From assembly GCA_016787625.1 (NCBI GenBank), contig JAEUUD010000014.1, positions 1-35,451 on the forward strand: DNA of 35,451 bases, read 5' to 3'. Both the position numbers and the translations under genes were made by a program. The notes beneath the pieces were generated by a model, which did no database searches, had not been told where the DNA came from, and saw only the letters and a program-made list of their open reading frames with translations. The DNA is from Cyclobacteriaceae bacterium (lineage in GTDB: Bacteria > Bacteroidota > Bacteroidia > Cytophagales > Cyclobacteriaceae). Positions 7,361 through 16,619 of the stretch are shown piece by piece. Every line of letters starts with the position of its first letter. Positions within the stretch are counted from its first letter, which is position 1.

Positions 7361-9385
7361 TTAAAGTTTGATGATCTTGAATTCAACCCGTCTGTTCTTC
7401 TGCCGGCCAGCTCTGGTTGCATTCGTATCGATTGGTTTAGATTCTCCAAAGAATGTCGTTGAGATTCGGTCAGCGGCGATGCCCTGTTTCACCAGGTATC
7501 CCGATACGGCCTTGGCGCGAGTTTCTGAAAGCCACATGTTGTACTTCTCGGGGCCGGTAGCATCAGCATGACCTGAGATTTCGATGGTCATCGAAGCATT
7601 CTTGTTCATCAGATCAACGATACGGTTGAGTTCAGGAGATGAATCCGATTTGAGGGTAGACTTTTCGATGTCAAAGAAAATGTTGTTCAGCGTGATTGTC
7701 GCGCTCGGCTCGATGGTTGCCACCTGGATTGGCTCAAGCGTAATGTCTGCAGTCTGTGTGCCGTCCTTGGTGTAAGAAGTCAGATCAAGATTTTGATTGG
7801 AGGAAATATGACCGGCTGCTTCTGCCCGTACGCCATACCTCACGCCGCCTGGCAAGTGTATCTCATACTCGCCGGTTTCTGTGTTTGAATTGGCGATCCC
7901 GATTTCCTTTCCATCAGGGAGTCGTTCATAAATGATCTTGGCGCCAATTGGTTTTCCACTCTTGGCATCGATCAACTTTCCCTTAACGATCACAACGGGA
8001 TCAGGACTCTTATAAATAGGCAGCTTCACCCGGTAAATGTCCGCGTTCTCATCATTGATGGTTCTTGAATAATAGGCAAACTCACTTGCGGAGGGAACGT
8101 TGAAAAACAAGTCGTCCAGTTTTGAATTGATATCCGGACCCATATTCTGCGGCTCCGACCAGTTGGTCCAGGTGTCATCAAGGCGCTTGCTCATATACAC
8201 ATCAGCTCCTCCATATCCGCTAAACCCATTTGAAGAGAAATATAATGTCTGATCATCGGAAGCCAGGAACGGCGCCGACTCTTCATTGGCCGTGTTGACA
8301 ACGTCACCCAGGTTTAATGGTTCCGACCAGGTGCTGTCATTCTTTTGGAAGCTCACATACAAATCACGGGAACCGCGGGTGTCTTCACGCTCCACGGAGA
8401 GAAGGAGGGTCTTGCGTGTGTTACTGAGAAAGTAATTGGCCTTCTCATTATAGTTGTAATCGTTCTCAATCTGAACAGGTGCCGGTCGGGTCCAGCTTCC
8501 ATTGTTTCTGCTGCTCAGTGAAACGCCAGCCTGCATTTTGCCGTTCGGCAAATACTTATTTCCAAGGACAAGCACTGTTTGCCCATCAGGGGTTGAAGAG
8601 ACTGCATTGACAAAATTTGGCCCTGCATTATTGAACTGAGGCCCCATGTTTCTTGCAAGGGTCCACTTTCCATCCTGACCCAGGTCAGAATACCAGATGT
8701 CTTCCTTGTCTGTCACACCTCCGATATTTTCAGGGTGATTCTTGCGGGAGAAGTACATGGTTTTGCCGTCGGGCGAAAGCAAGGGATTAAGTTCAGCGTA
8801 ATCACTGTTGACATTTTTGTCGAGCGACTCGACAACCAATCCTTTACTGAGAAGTTCGGGTACGGCAATGTCAGCGATAATAGGAACATTAACGTCTGCA
8901 ATGGCGACAGCATCGATGGAGAAGTAGTCGGTAACTGCTTCACCGTCAAACTGAAGCTTAATGGCAGCCACTTTGTATGATGTTCGCTCAACCATCACGT
9001 TGAGCATTCTGCCTTTTTGAGGACTTGGGCCTGGATTGAAACTGTGCAGCAGGTGTTCAGTGCCCGCTTCATCGTAAGCAAATACCTTGAACAAGGCACT
9101 TGGATTATAAGACTCGGCAATAGCCACCTGCTTGATCTGCATGGGTGTGGCAAAGCCCAGTTTGATAAATTCCTGCCGCTTTGGCTTATCGGGTGTCCAT
9201 GCGTTTGGGTTCTGACCTGCAGCAGGTAGGACATTGGGTTTGCCCAATGCTTGTTGTGCAGAATATTGTATCGGTGTTAGTTCACTAGAAAATTCAATGA
9301 CTTTAGATGCCCATTGAACAACCTGACTTTGGCCCTGGGAAACGCATAGCAGAACGACCAACAGGGATAGTAGACTTCGCTTCAT
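7361..9385 (-). CDS. PD40 beta-propeller / OmpA-family envelope protein (PorE-like layout)
   Basis: The protein has 674 residues. In order it has a signal peptide (1-20), an N-terminal beta-sandwich that looks discoidin-like (about 25-165), a PD40/WD40-like propeller (about 190-450, with repeated SPDGKTMYFSRK, SDDQTLYFSSNGF and GGADVYMSK blades), a carboxypeptidase regulatory-like domain (about 455-545), and an OmpA peptidoglycan-binding domain (about 560-674, GHADATGPEKYN, NRRVEF). Propeller, regulatory domain and OmpA in this order is the layout described for PorE of the type IX secretion system, but PorE starts with TPR repeats. This protein may be a related anchor rather than PorE itself. 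A weak -7-like TATGTTTA lies at 9426-9419. It heads the pair with the 6644 gene. Confidence 0.9.
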   Translation of the reverse strand: MKRSLLSLLVVLLCVSQGQSQVVQWASKVIEFSSELTPIQYSAQQALGKPNVLPAAGQNPNAWTPDKPKRQEFIKLGFATPMQIKQVAIAESYNPSALFKVFAYDEAGTEHLLHSFNPGPSPQKGRMLNVMVERTSYKVAAIKLQFDGEAVTDYFSIDAVAIADVNVPIIADIAVPELLSKGLVVESLDKNVNSDYAELNPLLSPDGKTMYFSRKNHPENIGGVTDKEDIWYSDLGQDGKWTLARNMGPQFNNAGPNFVNAVSSTPDGQTVLVLGNKYLPNGKMQAGVSLSSRNNGSWTRPAPVQIENDYNYNEKANYFLSNTRKTLLLSVEREDTRGSRDLYVSFQKNDSTWSEPLNLGDVVNTANEESAPFLASDDQTLYFSSNGFSGYGGADVYMSKRLDDTWTNWSEPQNMGPDINSKLDDLFFNVPSASEFAYYSRTINDENADIYRVKLPIYKSPDPVVIVKGKLIDAKSGKPIGAKIIYERLPDGKEIGIANSNTETGEYEIHLPGGVRYGVRAEAAGHISSNQNLDLTSYTKDGTQTADITLEPIQVATIEPSATITLNNIFFDIEKSTLKSDSSPELNRIVDLMNKNASMTIEISGHADATGPEKYNMWLSETRAKAVSGYLVKQGIAADRISTTFFGESKPIDTNATRAGRQKNRRVEFKIIKL

Positions 9386-9482
9386 GAGGGATAGGTGTAG
9401 AGTGGCGATTTAAAGAGTTAAACATAATTAAAATTTGTCAAACGAAAAGCCACAAACGGTCATCCTGCCCCGGAATTGCACT

Positions 9483-11774
9483 TTATTCGAGAGAGGGGCG
9501 GTTAAATAGGAGGAACCCTATATGAAGCAAAACCCCCAATTGGGTCTTTTTGTCATCATAATAATTTACGCTCAGGCTGATGGGTCCAATGGTTGAATGC
9601 ATGACAAGTCCGAGGGTACCCGCAAAATATATTTGCTTGATTTGCTCATTCAATTCGGGAACCTGATTGGGACCGCTGACGATCGATTCCAAAGGTTTGA
9701 ACAGGTACCCTTCCAGTCTTAAATCCAGCTTTGACCTTAGTGTGAAAACATTTCGCCAACCTCCGCCAACAAAATTAAACGACCTGAAATTCTGAAGAAT
9801 CAATGTGCGCGAATCCTGCATCGGATAGAACCCCGGAGCATTGATGATTGTTCCTCCGTAATTGGTAAAGAGTGGTTGATTGGAGAGTGTTCCCTGAATG
9901 AAGTACCCCGAACTATATCTGCCTGCCCTGAAATATTGTTCCATCATGATGGTCCCCCGAATCCACTGCCTTCTGCTCGTCGTTGATGCTGAAAGTGTCG
10001 ACGTTGTTCCTGGTTTCAACACTTCCCGCAAGTCAAACCAATCGATTCCAAAATGATAGGCCTTGCCGGTGGAGGCATATTGTTTGCGATTCAGCGTATT
10101 GGTAGAAAGAGCGATTCCATAACGACCACCAGTAAGGGTGAGCTCATCCAGTGTGTCAGAAGAAGTCAAAACGTCGGTATTGATGTACTGATCATAGTTG
10201 CTGATGTAGGCCCCCTCAAGAGAAAGCCTGAATTGTCTTCCCATGGGCATCCCAAGACTCATCCCTGCACGTCGATCAATCCTTTTGACAAAAGTTGAAT
10301 TGCTTCGCTTGACGATGATATCATTACCCTCCAGGTAATTCCAGTTGTTGAATGTGGCCTCAGGCTCGAGAAAGAATCTGTATCGACCAGGAAAATCAAG
10401 ACGAGCCTTTGCCTGCGCCGACTGATAAAAACCTCCGGTATAGAAATTGGCACTGAAATGTGTGAGCAGGCGATTGAAGTAGTAGTAGTTTAGCCCCAGA
10501 TAGATGTTACTCACATTGCGTGTGGCAATGACCCCTCCAAAATCAACCTGGAAATTATTCTGAGGCCTTTTGTTCAGCGTAAAGTTGAAGTGCTGCGTGT
10601 TATTGTTGAATGTGAAACTGGGATAGAGGTTCTTGAAAAAATCTTCGGACACCAAACGATAGTAGCCGGTTTTGACATCGCTGAAATTCAAAGGCCTTTT
10701 TCCATTCTTGAAGAGCCTGTTGATATAGGAGCGCTGGTGGTCGTTGTGTTCCTTAATATGAACGCTGTCGACAACCAATGGCACGGTGCGATTGTTGAAG
10801 ATGTTGCGAAGGTTGGCTACTTCATCACAAGTACGTCGTGCTGCAATTTTGCTTTTGATTTCCGGTATGCGACGCATGGTTTCTGCATAGCCACTGTCGA
10901 TGATTGCTCTAACCTTGTTAAAGTCCAGGCCACTGATGCCTTTCAGGTTTGGCTGAACATATATGCCCGTGGCTGGAACCCTGGCAGGGTTTGACTTATC
11001 CATCAATAAGTAAAGCAGTGATCGGGAAATGAGTTTGTCATCTTCACCTGAAGGATACTCTTCATAAATCTTACTGGCCACATTGCAACCAATAATCACG
11101 TCGGGATGGAACTCGCTTTCGGCGACATCCACGGGAAAATTGTTATAGACGCCACCATCAAAAAGGTATTGACCATCGATGCGAATCGGTGTGTAAAAAA
11201 ATGGAACCGTTTGAGTTGCACGAAGGGCATCGCCTAAAGATCCTTTCTTTAATATGACTTCTCTTTGAGTAAAAATCTCGGAGGCCATCACGCGTAGGGG
11301 CACGAAAAGACTGTCAAAGTTCCCATTCGCAATAGCGGATGGTTGGGCCATTTTCTCAGCAATGGCAAAGTTGAGCGCGATGTCATTGGCGATGCTGGTG
11401 TTGAGATTAAGGTTGAAGGTGGAGTCGAGGAGGAGGTTGAGCCTCACAAAGGAAGGGCGTACATCATCTTTGTTGTAGAAGTAATTGTATCCATTCTCCA
11501 ATTGACCACTTACCCAACGACTCAGGTCTTCGCCGAGCATAATCTCCTCAATTTGAGATGGACTCATTCCGGCCGCGTAGCAGCCGGCGACAATTCCACC
11601 CATGGAAGTGCCTGCCACAAAGTCCACCGGAATTTCATTCTCCTCCAGTGCCTTCAGCATACCGATGTGCGCAAGCCCCTTGGCGGCGCCACCACTCATG
11701 ACAACGGCGACCCGTTGGGCAATCGATTCACCCAGAGCGATCAGTATGAAAATGACGATGAGATAGGGACGCAT
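9483..11774 (-). CDS. patatin-like phospholipase with C-terminal outer-membrane barrel
   Basis: The protein has 763 residues. A signal peptide (1-20, ending SIAQ) leads directly into a patatin domain: oxyanion loop GGAAKG (28-33), nucleophile Ser57 in GTSMGG, and catalytic Asp206 in DGG. A linker of about 330-410 looks like a POTRA-type module. The remaining ~340 residues alternate hydrophobic and polar residues with many aromatic strands, as in Omp85/BamA-type barrels. This is the layout of type Vd (PlpD/FplA-like) autotransporters, predicting a surface or periplasmic lipolytic domain tethered to the outer membrane. The start at 11774 is preferred over an upstream TTG at 11801. The signal peptide begins there, and a strong promoter element (11789-11782) lies between the two. 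All catalytic residues are present. Confidence 0.9.
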   Translation of the reverse strand: MRPYLIVIFILIALGESIAQRVAVVMSGGAAKGLAHIGMLKALEENEIPVDFVAGTSMGGIVAGCYAAGMSPSQIEEIMLGEDLSRWVSGQLENGYNYFYNKDDVRPSFVRLNLLLDSTFNLNLNTSIANDIALNFAIAEKMAQPSAIANGNFDSLFVPLRVMASEIFTQREVILKKGSLGDALRATQTVPFFYTPIRIDGQYLFDGGVYNNFPVDVAESEFHPDVIIGCNVASKIYEEYPSGEDDKLISRSLLYLLMDKSNPARVPATGIYVQPNLKGISGLDFNKVRAIIDSGYAETMRRIPEIKSKIAARRTCDEVANLRNIFNNRTVPLVVDSVHIKEHNDHQRSYINRLFKNGKRPLNFSDVKTGYYRLVSEDFFKNLYPSFTFNNNTQHFNFTLNKRPQNNFQVDFGGVIATRNVSNIYLGLNYYYFNRLLTHFSANFYTGGFYQSAQAKARLDFPGRYRFFLEPEATFNNWNYLEGNDIIVKRSNSTFVKRIDRRAGMSLGMPMGRQFRLSLEGAYISNYDQYINTDVLTSSDTLDELTLTGGRYGIALSTNTLNRKQYASTGKAYHFGIDWFDLREVLKPGTTSTLSASTTSRRQWIRGTIMMEQYFRAGRYSSGYFIQGTLSNQPLFTNYGGTIINAPGFYPMQDSRTLILQNFRSFNFVGGGWRNVFTLRSKLDLRLEGYLFKPLESIVSGPNQVPELNEQIKQIYFAGTLGLVMHSTIGPISLSVNYYDDKKTQLGVLLHIGFLLFNRPSLE

Positions 11775-11781
11775 GGAAAAA

Positions 11782-11812
11782 CAAAAGTACCTGCCAGGCA
11801 ATTAAGAATAAA
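11782..11812 (-). promoter_or_regulatory. predicted promoter of the patatin-barrel gene
   Basis: TTTA (11812-11809), 19 nt, then a perfect TACTTTTG (11789-11782) on the minus strand. The -7 element ends only 7 bp before the ATG at 11774, so the transcript would be leaderless or nearly so. It rules against the TTG at 11801 as start. Confidence 0.55.
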
Positions 11813-11814
11813 GG

Positions 11815-13110
11815 CTAGTGGCCGGCGATCACCGTAGGCGACTCAGGCAGGTGAATCACTTCCAGTCTCCTGAATACCTGACGACGTGCTGTTTCGTAGG
11901 CAGGCATGAATTCGGCAAGAATGGGTTGGGATGGCGGAAGTTCAACCCGCAAAGCATCAATCTGTACGCCATTTTTCCAGAACCGATAACACAGGTGGGG
12001 ACCAGTTGACAGACCGGTGCTCCCTACAAAACCTATGGTTTCACCTTGCGAAACGCGATTTCCTGGGCGAAGACCCGATGCAATTTTTGACATGTGAAGG
12101 TATTGAGTGGTGTAAAGGCTGTTGTGACGGATTTTCACATAGTTGCCATTGTTCCCATTATACCGGGCCTCAAGGACCACACCATCCCCAACCGACCGGA
12201 TCGGAGTTCCGGTTGGCGCCGCAAAATCAGTACCGCGGTGCGCTCTGAATACCCGTGCAACAGGATGGAATCGTTTCGGATTGTACCGTGAACTGATCCG
12301 TGTGAATTCAATGGGGTACTTGAGCAATGCCTTGCGCAAACTGTTGCCTTCGGCATCAAAATATTCTTTCCCCTTTCCTTGATCAAAAGGAATGGCATAG
12401 TACGGTTTGTTCGCATGCTCAAAGTAGATTCCTTCGATGCGATCAATGCCAATCGCTTTACCCTTGACAAACTGCTCCTTATAAAAGAGTTTAAACCGAT
12501 CTCCTCTTTGAAGACGCTGAAAGTCAATCTGCCAGGCAAAAATGTCAACAAACCGATTGGTAAGCTCATGTGAAATGCCAATGACCTGAATGGTCTCTGC
12601 GAGGGATGAACCAATCACACCAGCAATTTCCCTGTCTCTGATTTCAACAGGATGCTTCCCAACATCAACACGAAGGGTATCCTTAAAATGAAAAACGACG
12701 TAGTCAAATGGATTGGGTTCGTACACCAAAGCATGAACGGTATGCAACGAATCGTGGTCAACCATCAGCACATATTTCTTGTTGTATGCGATTCGTCTGA
12801 AGTCAAATACATCGCGCGGAACAGTGTGAAGCTGCTGTAGCACTTTTGGTGAAACATAAAATCCGGTGAGCAGGTCAATAAAACGCTGATTGCGTTTTAC
12901 AACATCCTCAATGACCTGCAGGTGATTGACCTCCATGCCATAGAGCATGACAGAACTCACGATTTCTTTTTCTGTTCTTTGAGTAGAATCAGCCTGATAG
13001 TCAGCTTCACCAAAATATGCCAGCGAAATGCGATCGACAACTTCCAGGCTGAGAGCTCCCAGCATGACAACGACGAGTGTACCCACGAAGAATAGTTTCC
13101 ACCGCTTCAT
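11815..13110 (-). CDS. M23 family peptidoglycan endopeptidase (LytM-type), HxC variant
   Basis: The protein has 431 residues with an N-terminal membrane/signal segment (about 5-25), a middle region resembling the OapA/MepM-like N-terminal part, and a C-terminal LytM domain (about 285-385). The first zinc motif is intact (His291 and Asp295 in HRGTDF). The usual HxH motif reads HLCYRF, so the catalytic His372 is kept but the second His, normally a zinc ligand, is Cys374. Cysteine can bind zinc, so activity is plausible but not certain. M23 enzymes cut peptide crosslinks in peptidoglycan in the periplasm; some degenerate members only activate amidases. The start is 10 bp from the dsbD stop, indicating one operon. 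Confidence 0.9.
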   Translation of the reverse strand: MKRWKLFFVGTLVVVMLGALSLEVVDRISLAYFGEADYQADSTQRTEKEIVSSVMLYGMEVNHLQVIEDVVKRNQRFIDLLTGFYVSPKVLQQLHTVPRDVFDFRRIAYNKKYVLMVDHDSLHTVHALVYEPNPFDYVVFHFKDTLRVDVGKHPVEIRDREIAGVIGSSLAETIQVIGISHELTNRFVDIFAWQIDFQRLQRGDRFKLFYKEQFVKGKAIGIDRIEGIYFEHANKPYYAIPFDQGKGKEYFDAEGNSLRKALLKYPIEFTRISSRYNPKRFHPVARVFRAHRGTDFAAPTGTPIRSVGDGVVLEARYNGNNGNYVKIRHNSLYTTQYLHMSKIASGLRPGNRVSQGETIGFVGSTGLSTGPHLCYRFWKNGVQIDALRVELPPSQPILAEFMPAYETARRQVFRRLEVIHLPESPTVIAGH

Positions 13111-13120
13111 GGGCCTTCAA

Positions 13121-15166
13121 TCAGGGGTAGAGGGATTTGTACTTGGCCTTTCCCTGTTCGAGAAACGCAATAAAGCCGGCTGGATTTCTGTCATAACCAT
13201 ATGGCCATGCAAGGACCCGCTCATCCGCGCCAAGCAGTACATAAAATGGCTGAGCATTGTTTTCGAGGTGGGTAATCTGGAGATCGGCATTTTGCTTACC
13301 GATGGTCTTCTTTTCTTTATTGTCATGCGATGATACGTACCAGTCCTTTTCAGGAAGTAACGTTTTGTCATCTACGTAAAGTGCGACAACCACAAAATCA
13401 TTCTGAAGCAACGAGAGCACTTTGGGATCGCTCCACACAACAGCTTCCATTTCACGACAATTGGTGCAACCATGACCTGTAAAATCAATGAACAGGGGCT
13501 TCTTTTGCTCACGCGCACAGGCCAGGGCCTGCTTGTAATCGAAATATCCTGAGAGGCCATGAGGCAAATGCAGGAAGTCTGCGTACTTCGGAGATTCACA
13601 ACCGGGGGCGACGTCTGCTTCCCGGTCTTTCGCCAGGTTGAAATCGTGCGTATATAATGGAGGAAGGTAGCCGGCCAACGCCTTGAGCGGGGCGCCCCAC
13701 AACCCCGGAATAATATAGACGACAAAGGAAAAAGTCAGTGTGGCAAGCAGAAGCCTTGGGACACTGAGGTATTCAAGCGGTGTATCACCCTTCATAGGGA
13801 TTTTTCCCAACAGATAAATGCCCAGCAAACTGAAAATGACAATCCAGATTCCAATGTTTACTTCGCGATCCAGCAAACCCCAATGGTATGCCTGATCGGC
13901 AATGCTGAAGAACTTAAGGCAGAGCGCAAGTTCAAGGAAGCCCAGGGTTACTTTCACGGAGTTCAACCAGCCGCCAGATTTGGGTAGCCCTTTAATCCAC
14001 TCAGGGAAAATGGCAAAGAGGGTAAATGGAATGGCGAAGGCCAACGAGTAAAACAGCATGGCAAGCACCGGCTTTGTGATCTGTCCACCTGCAGCGAGAA
14101 CGACAACGTTTCCCACGATGGGCAACGTGCAGGAGAATGAGACAAGCACAAGGGTCGCGGCCATGAAAAAGATCCCAATCAAACCACCTTTTTCTGCCTG
14201 CTGATCTGCTTTGTTCACCAACTTGTATGGTGCAGTGATTTCAAACAGACCAAAAAATGACAAAGCAAAAACGATGAAAGTGACGAACACAAAGAGATTG
14301 GGTGCCCAGTGGGTTGCCAGTGCATTCAAGCCCTCCGCACCGAGGAGCAGAGCGAACAACGTTCCCGCTAATGTGTAGATAGCAATGATCGAAATACCAA
14401 AAATCACCGCCTTACGGATGCCCTCTTTCTTTTCCTGATTGTCACGGAGAAAGAAGGTGACCGTCATAGGAACCATTGGAAATACACATGGTGTGATAAG
14501 AGAGGTCAGCCCAAGGATGAAAGCAAAAATCAAGTAGCCAAGGAGCGACTCTTCATTGAGGGCTGCTTCTCCATCGAGAATGGATTTGTCAAGAATGGGT
14601 CCATGATTTGGTTGATTGCCAACAGGAATGACCCCTGATGATGTGAAATCAGGACTGGCGGGTGTTGATGCCGTGCCGCTGGCAGTTCCTGTCACTTTGA
14701 TGCTCGTGATTGAAAAATCTTCTTCGAAGGGAATACATTTTCCCGTGACATCCGTGCAGACCTGGTATTCATAGAATCCTTCGATCACAACCGGAGAACT
14801 CAGCAATCGGATTTTTTGTCTGAATTCTCCCTTGGTCTTGAAAATTTTTAAGTCACACTCAAAGATATCATCACGCTTATCGATGGGGTTGATGGCTTCA
14901 ACGCTTCCTACAAGTTCATAACCGGGATGTGGCTTGAAAGTAAATGTTGTCTTTACGGGACCGTCCTCACAGACAAACTCATTGGAATACAGGTACCAGT
15001 CCTTATCAATGGCTACGGTAAACTGCAGATCAATAATCTCTCCGGCGTTTACAGCCTCTGACGACGAAGCAACTTTCCAATGGGCGGGTTGCAGAATCTG
15101 TGCCTCAAGACCTGTGTACGAGGCAAGGAAAATGAAAACAAAGCGAAAAATCTTCACAGTATTCAA
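13121..15166 (-). CDS. dsbD: thiol:disulfide interchange protein DsbD
   Basis: DsbD carries electrons from cytoplasmic thioredoxin across the inner membrane to periplasmic partners. The 681 residues contain a signal peptide (1-22), an N-terminal DsbD-alpha-like domain with the Cys137/Cys144 pair in CTDVTGKC, a multi-helix membrane domain (about 208-500) with the conserved PCVFPM (Cys227) and SCTLP (Cys346) cysteines, and a C-terminal thioredoxin-like domain with Cys567/Cys570 in GCTNC. All three cysteine pairs are present, so the full relay should work. A perfect TAACTTTG lies 8 bp upstream of the ATG. It is followed at 10 bp by the M23 peptidase gene. The M20 dipeptidase gene upstream ends 54 bp away. 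Confidence 0.95.
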   Translation of the reverse strand: MNTVKIFRFVFIFLASYTGLEAQILQPAHWKVASSSEAVNAGEIIDLQFTVAIDKDWYLYSNEFVCEDGPVKTTFTFKPHPGYELVGSVEAINPIDKRDDIFECDLKIFKTKGEFRQKIRLLSSPVVIEGFYEYQVCTDVTGKCIPFEEDFSITSIKVTGTASGTASTPASPDFTSSGVIPVGNQPNHGPILDKSILDGEAALNEESLLGYLIFAFILGLTSLITPCVFPMVPMTVTFFLRDNQEKKEGIRKAVIFGISIIAIYTLAGTLFALLLGAEGLNALATHWAPNLFVFVTFIVFALSFFGLFEITAPYKLVNKADQQAEKGGLIGIFFMAATLVLVSFSCTLPIVGNVVVLAAGGQITKPVLAMLFYSLAFAIPFTLFAIFPEWIKGLPKSGGWLNSVKVTLGFLELALCLKFFSIADQAYHWGLLDREVNIGIWIVIFSLLGIYLLGKIPMKGDTPLEYLSVPRLLLATLTFSFVVYIIPGLWGAPLKALAGYLPPLYTHDFNLAKDREADVAPGCESPKYADFLHLPHGLSGYFDYKQALACAREQKKPLFIDFTGHGCTNCREMEAVVWSDPKVLSLLQNDFVVVALYVDDKTLLPEKDWYVSSHDNKEKKTIGKQNADLQITHLENNAQPFYVLLGADERVLAWPYGYDRNPAGFIAFLEQGKAKYKSLYP

Positions 15167-15174
15167 ATGATCAG

Positions 15175-15182
15175 CAAAGTTA
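15175..15182 (-). promoter_or_regulatory. predicted -7 promoter element of dsbD
   Basis: The minus strand reads TAACTTTG, a perfect TAnnTTTG, ending 8 bp before the ATG at 15166. No convincing -33 TTTG was found at the right distance, so this is only half a promoter. Confidence 0.3.
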
Positions 15183-15220
15183 AGGAAACCACCGGGTTGC
15201 GCGGTGTTGAATCTTACGAC

Positions 15221-16582
15221 TTAGGCGCCAAAATGTTTATGGAAAGCCACGATGGTCTCAATGCCGATCAGGAAGTTCTTGATGCCATAATGCTCATTGG
15301 GAGAGTGCAAAGCATCAGAATCAAGTCCGAATCCCATCAGCACTGTATCCAATCCAAGCTCCTTCTTGAAAAGAGCAACAATGGGAATACTTCCTCCATC
15401 CCTGGTGGGGATTGGTGTTTTGCCCCACACCTCTTCAAATGCCCTGGTTGCCGCCATGAATGCAGCGGAATCAGTTGGCGTCACAGCAGCTTCTCCTCCA
15501 TGATGTGCTGTCACTTTTACTTTGACAGTTTTTGGAGCGATCGATAAAATATGTTTTGTGAACAGGGCTGTGATGTCATCAGGTTTCTGGTTTGGAACGA
15601 GGCGCATGGAAATCTTGGCTGATGCGACGGATGGCAGCACCGTCTTGGCACCTTCACCGGTATATCCTCCCCAGATGCCATTGACATCAAGTGTGGGGCG
15701 GATACCCGTACGCTCAAGGGTAGTAAATCCTTTTTCTCCTGAGACCTCGTCAATTCCCAGATCTTTCTTGTAATCCTCCAGATCAAATGGTGCATTGTTG
15801 AGTGCTTTGCGGTCAGCTGAAGTGAGTTCGGCAACATCGTTGTAAAATCCGGGAATGGTGACACGGCCCTTTTCATCATGAAGTGATGCAATCATACTGG
15901 CAAGTACGTTTGCCGGATTAGCCACAGCGCCACCATATACTCCGGAGTGCAGGTCGCGGTTGGGACCCGTCACCTGAACTTCCATATAGCTCAACCCTCT
16001 CAGTCCGACGGTGATGGATGGCTGATTGAGTGAGATAAGGGCCGTATCAGAAATCAGGATCACATCGGCCTTCAGTTTATTCTTATTGGCCTTAACAAAA
16101 GCTCCAAGGTTTGCAGAACCTACTTCCTCTTCGCCTTCGATCATGAACTTGATATTGCAGTGCATGGATTTTTCCTGCATCATGATTTCAAGTGCCTTGA
16201 TATGCATATAAACCTGGCCCTTGTCATCACAGGATCCACGTGCGTAAATTTTTCCGTCCTTAACGGTTGGCTCGAAAGGAGGTGAGGTCCAAAGATCGAG
16301 TGGGTCTGGCGGCTGAACGTCGTAATGTCCGTAGACAAGTACGGTTGGTTTTTTCGGGTCAACGATTTTCTCACCGTAGACAATGGGGTGACCACCGGTT
16401 TCCATGAGTTCAACATGCCCTGCTCCGGCATCCTGAAGTTTCTTTTGGACAAACACGGCTGTCCGGCGAACGTCGTCCTTGTGCCGGCTGTCAGCACTGA
16501 CTGAAGGAATGCGGAGAAGTTCAAAAAGTTCGGAGAGATATCTTTCCTTATTGCTGTCGATAATGGTTTTGACGTTGCTCAT
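15221..16582 (-). CDS. M20 family dipeptidase (metallopeptidase)
   Basis: This is a 453-residue cytosolic metallopeptidase of the M20 family, most like the broad-specificity dipeptidases (CNDP-like). Two-metal site residues are visible: His86 and Asp88 in GHYDVQPP, Asp120 in CDDKGQ, the Glu151-Glu152 pair in EGEEEVGS, Asp179 in ISDT, and a C-terminal HSPNEH histidine. A long insertion between them forms the dimerisation (lid) domain usual for the family. An in-frame ATG exists at 16630, but the start at 16582 gives the usual family N terminus. The predicted promoter with its palindrome also lies between the two. The enzyme should split small peptides; the exact peptide preference is not visible. 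Confidence 0.93.
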   Translation of the reverse strand: MSNVKTIIDSNKERYLSELFELLRIPSVSADSRHKDDVRRTAVFVQKKLQDAGAGHVELMETGGHPIVYGEKIVDPKKPTVLVYGHYDVQPPDPLDLWTSPPFEPTVKDGKIYARGSCDDKGQVYMHIKALEIMMQEKSMHCNIKFMIEGEEEVGSANLGAFVKANKNKLKADVILISDTALISLNQPSITVGLRGLSYMEVQVTGPNRDLHSGVYGGAVANPANVLASMIASLHDEKGRVTIPGFYNDVAELTSADRKALNNAPFDLEDYKKDLGIDEVSGEKGFTTLERTGIRPTLDVNGIWGGYTGEGAKTVLPSVASAKISMRLVPNQKPDDITALFTKHILSIAPKTVKVKVTAHHGGEAAVTPTDSAAFMAATRAFEEVWGKTPIPTRDGGSIPIVALFKKELGLDTVLMGFGLDSDALHSPNEHYGIKNFLIGIETIVAFHKHFGA

Positions 16583-16598
16583 TTGGCGTAGTTGGATG

Positions 16599-16619
16599 AA
16601 GACCTCAAAATTAGGTCTT
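16599..16619. promoter_or_regulatory. palindrome around the M20 dipeptidase -7 element (candidate operator)
   Basis: AAGACCT and AGGTCTT form a perfect 7-bp inverted repeat with 7 bp between them, centred on the TAATTTTG element of the dipeptidase promoter. No T-run follows on the minus strand, so an operator is more likely than a terminator for the upstream lipoprotein gene. Confidence 0.5.

Noticed and set aside
11775-11801. TTG start of the patatin gene adding nine residues
   Set aside because: It precedes the signal peptide and overlaps a strong promoter element; the ATG at 11774 begins the signal peptide.
15188-15208. CACCG/CGGTG hairpin between the M20 and dsbD genes as terminator
   Set aside because: The stem is only 5 bp and no T-run follows; not listed as a feature.
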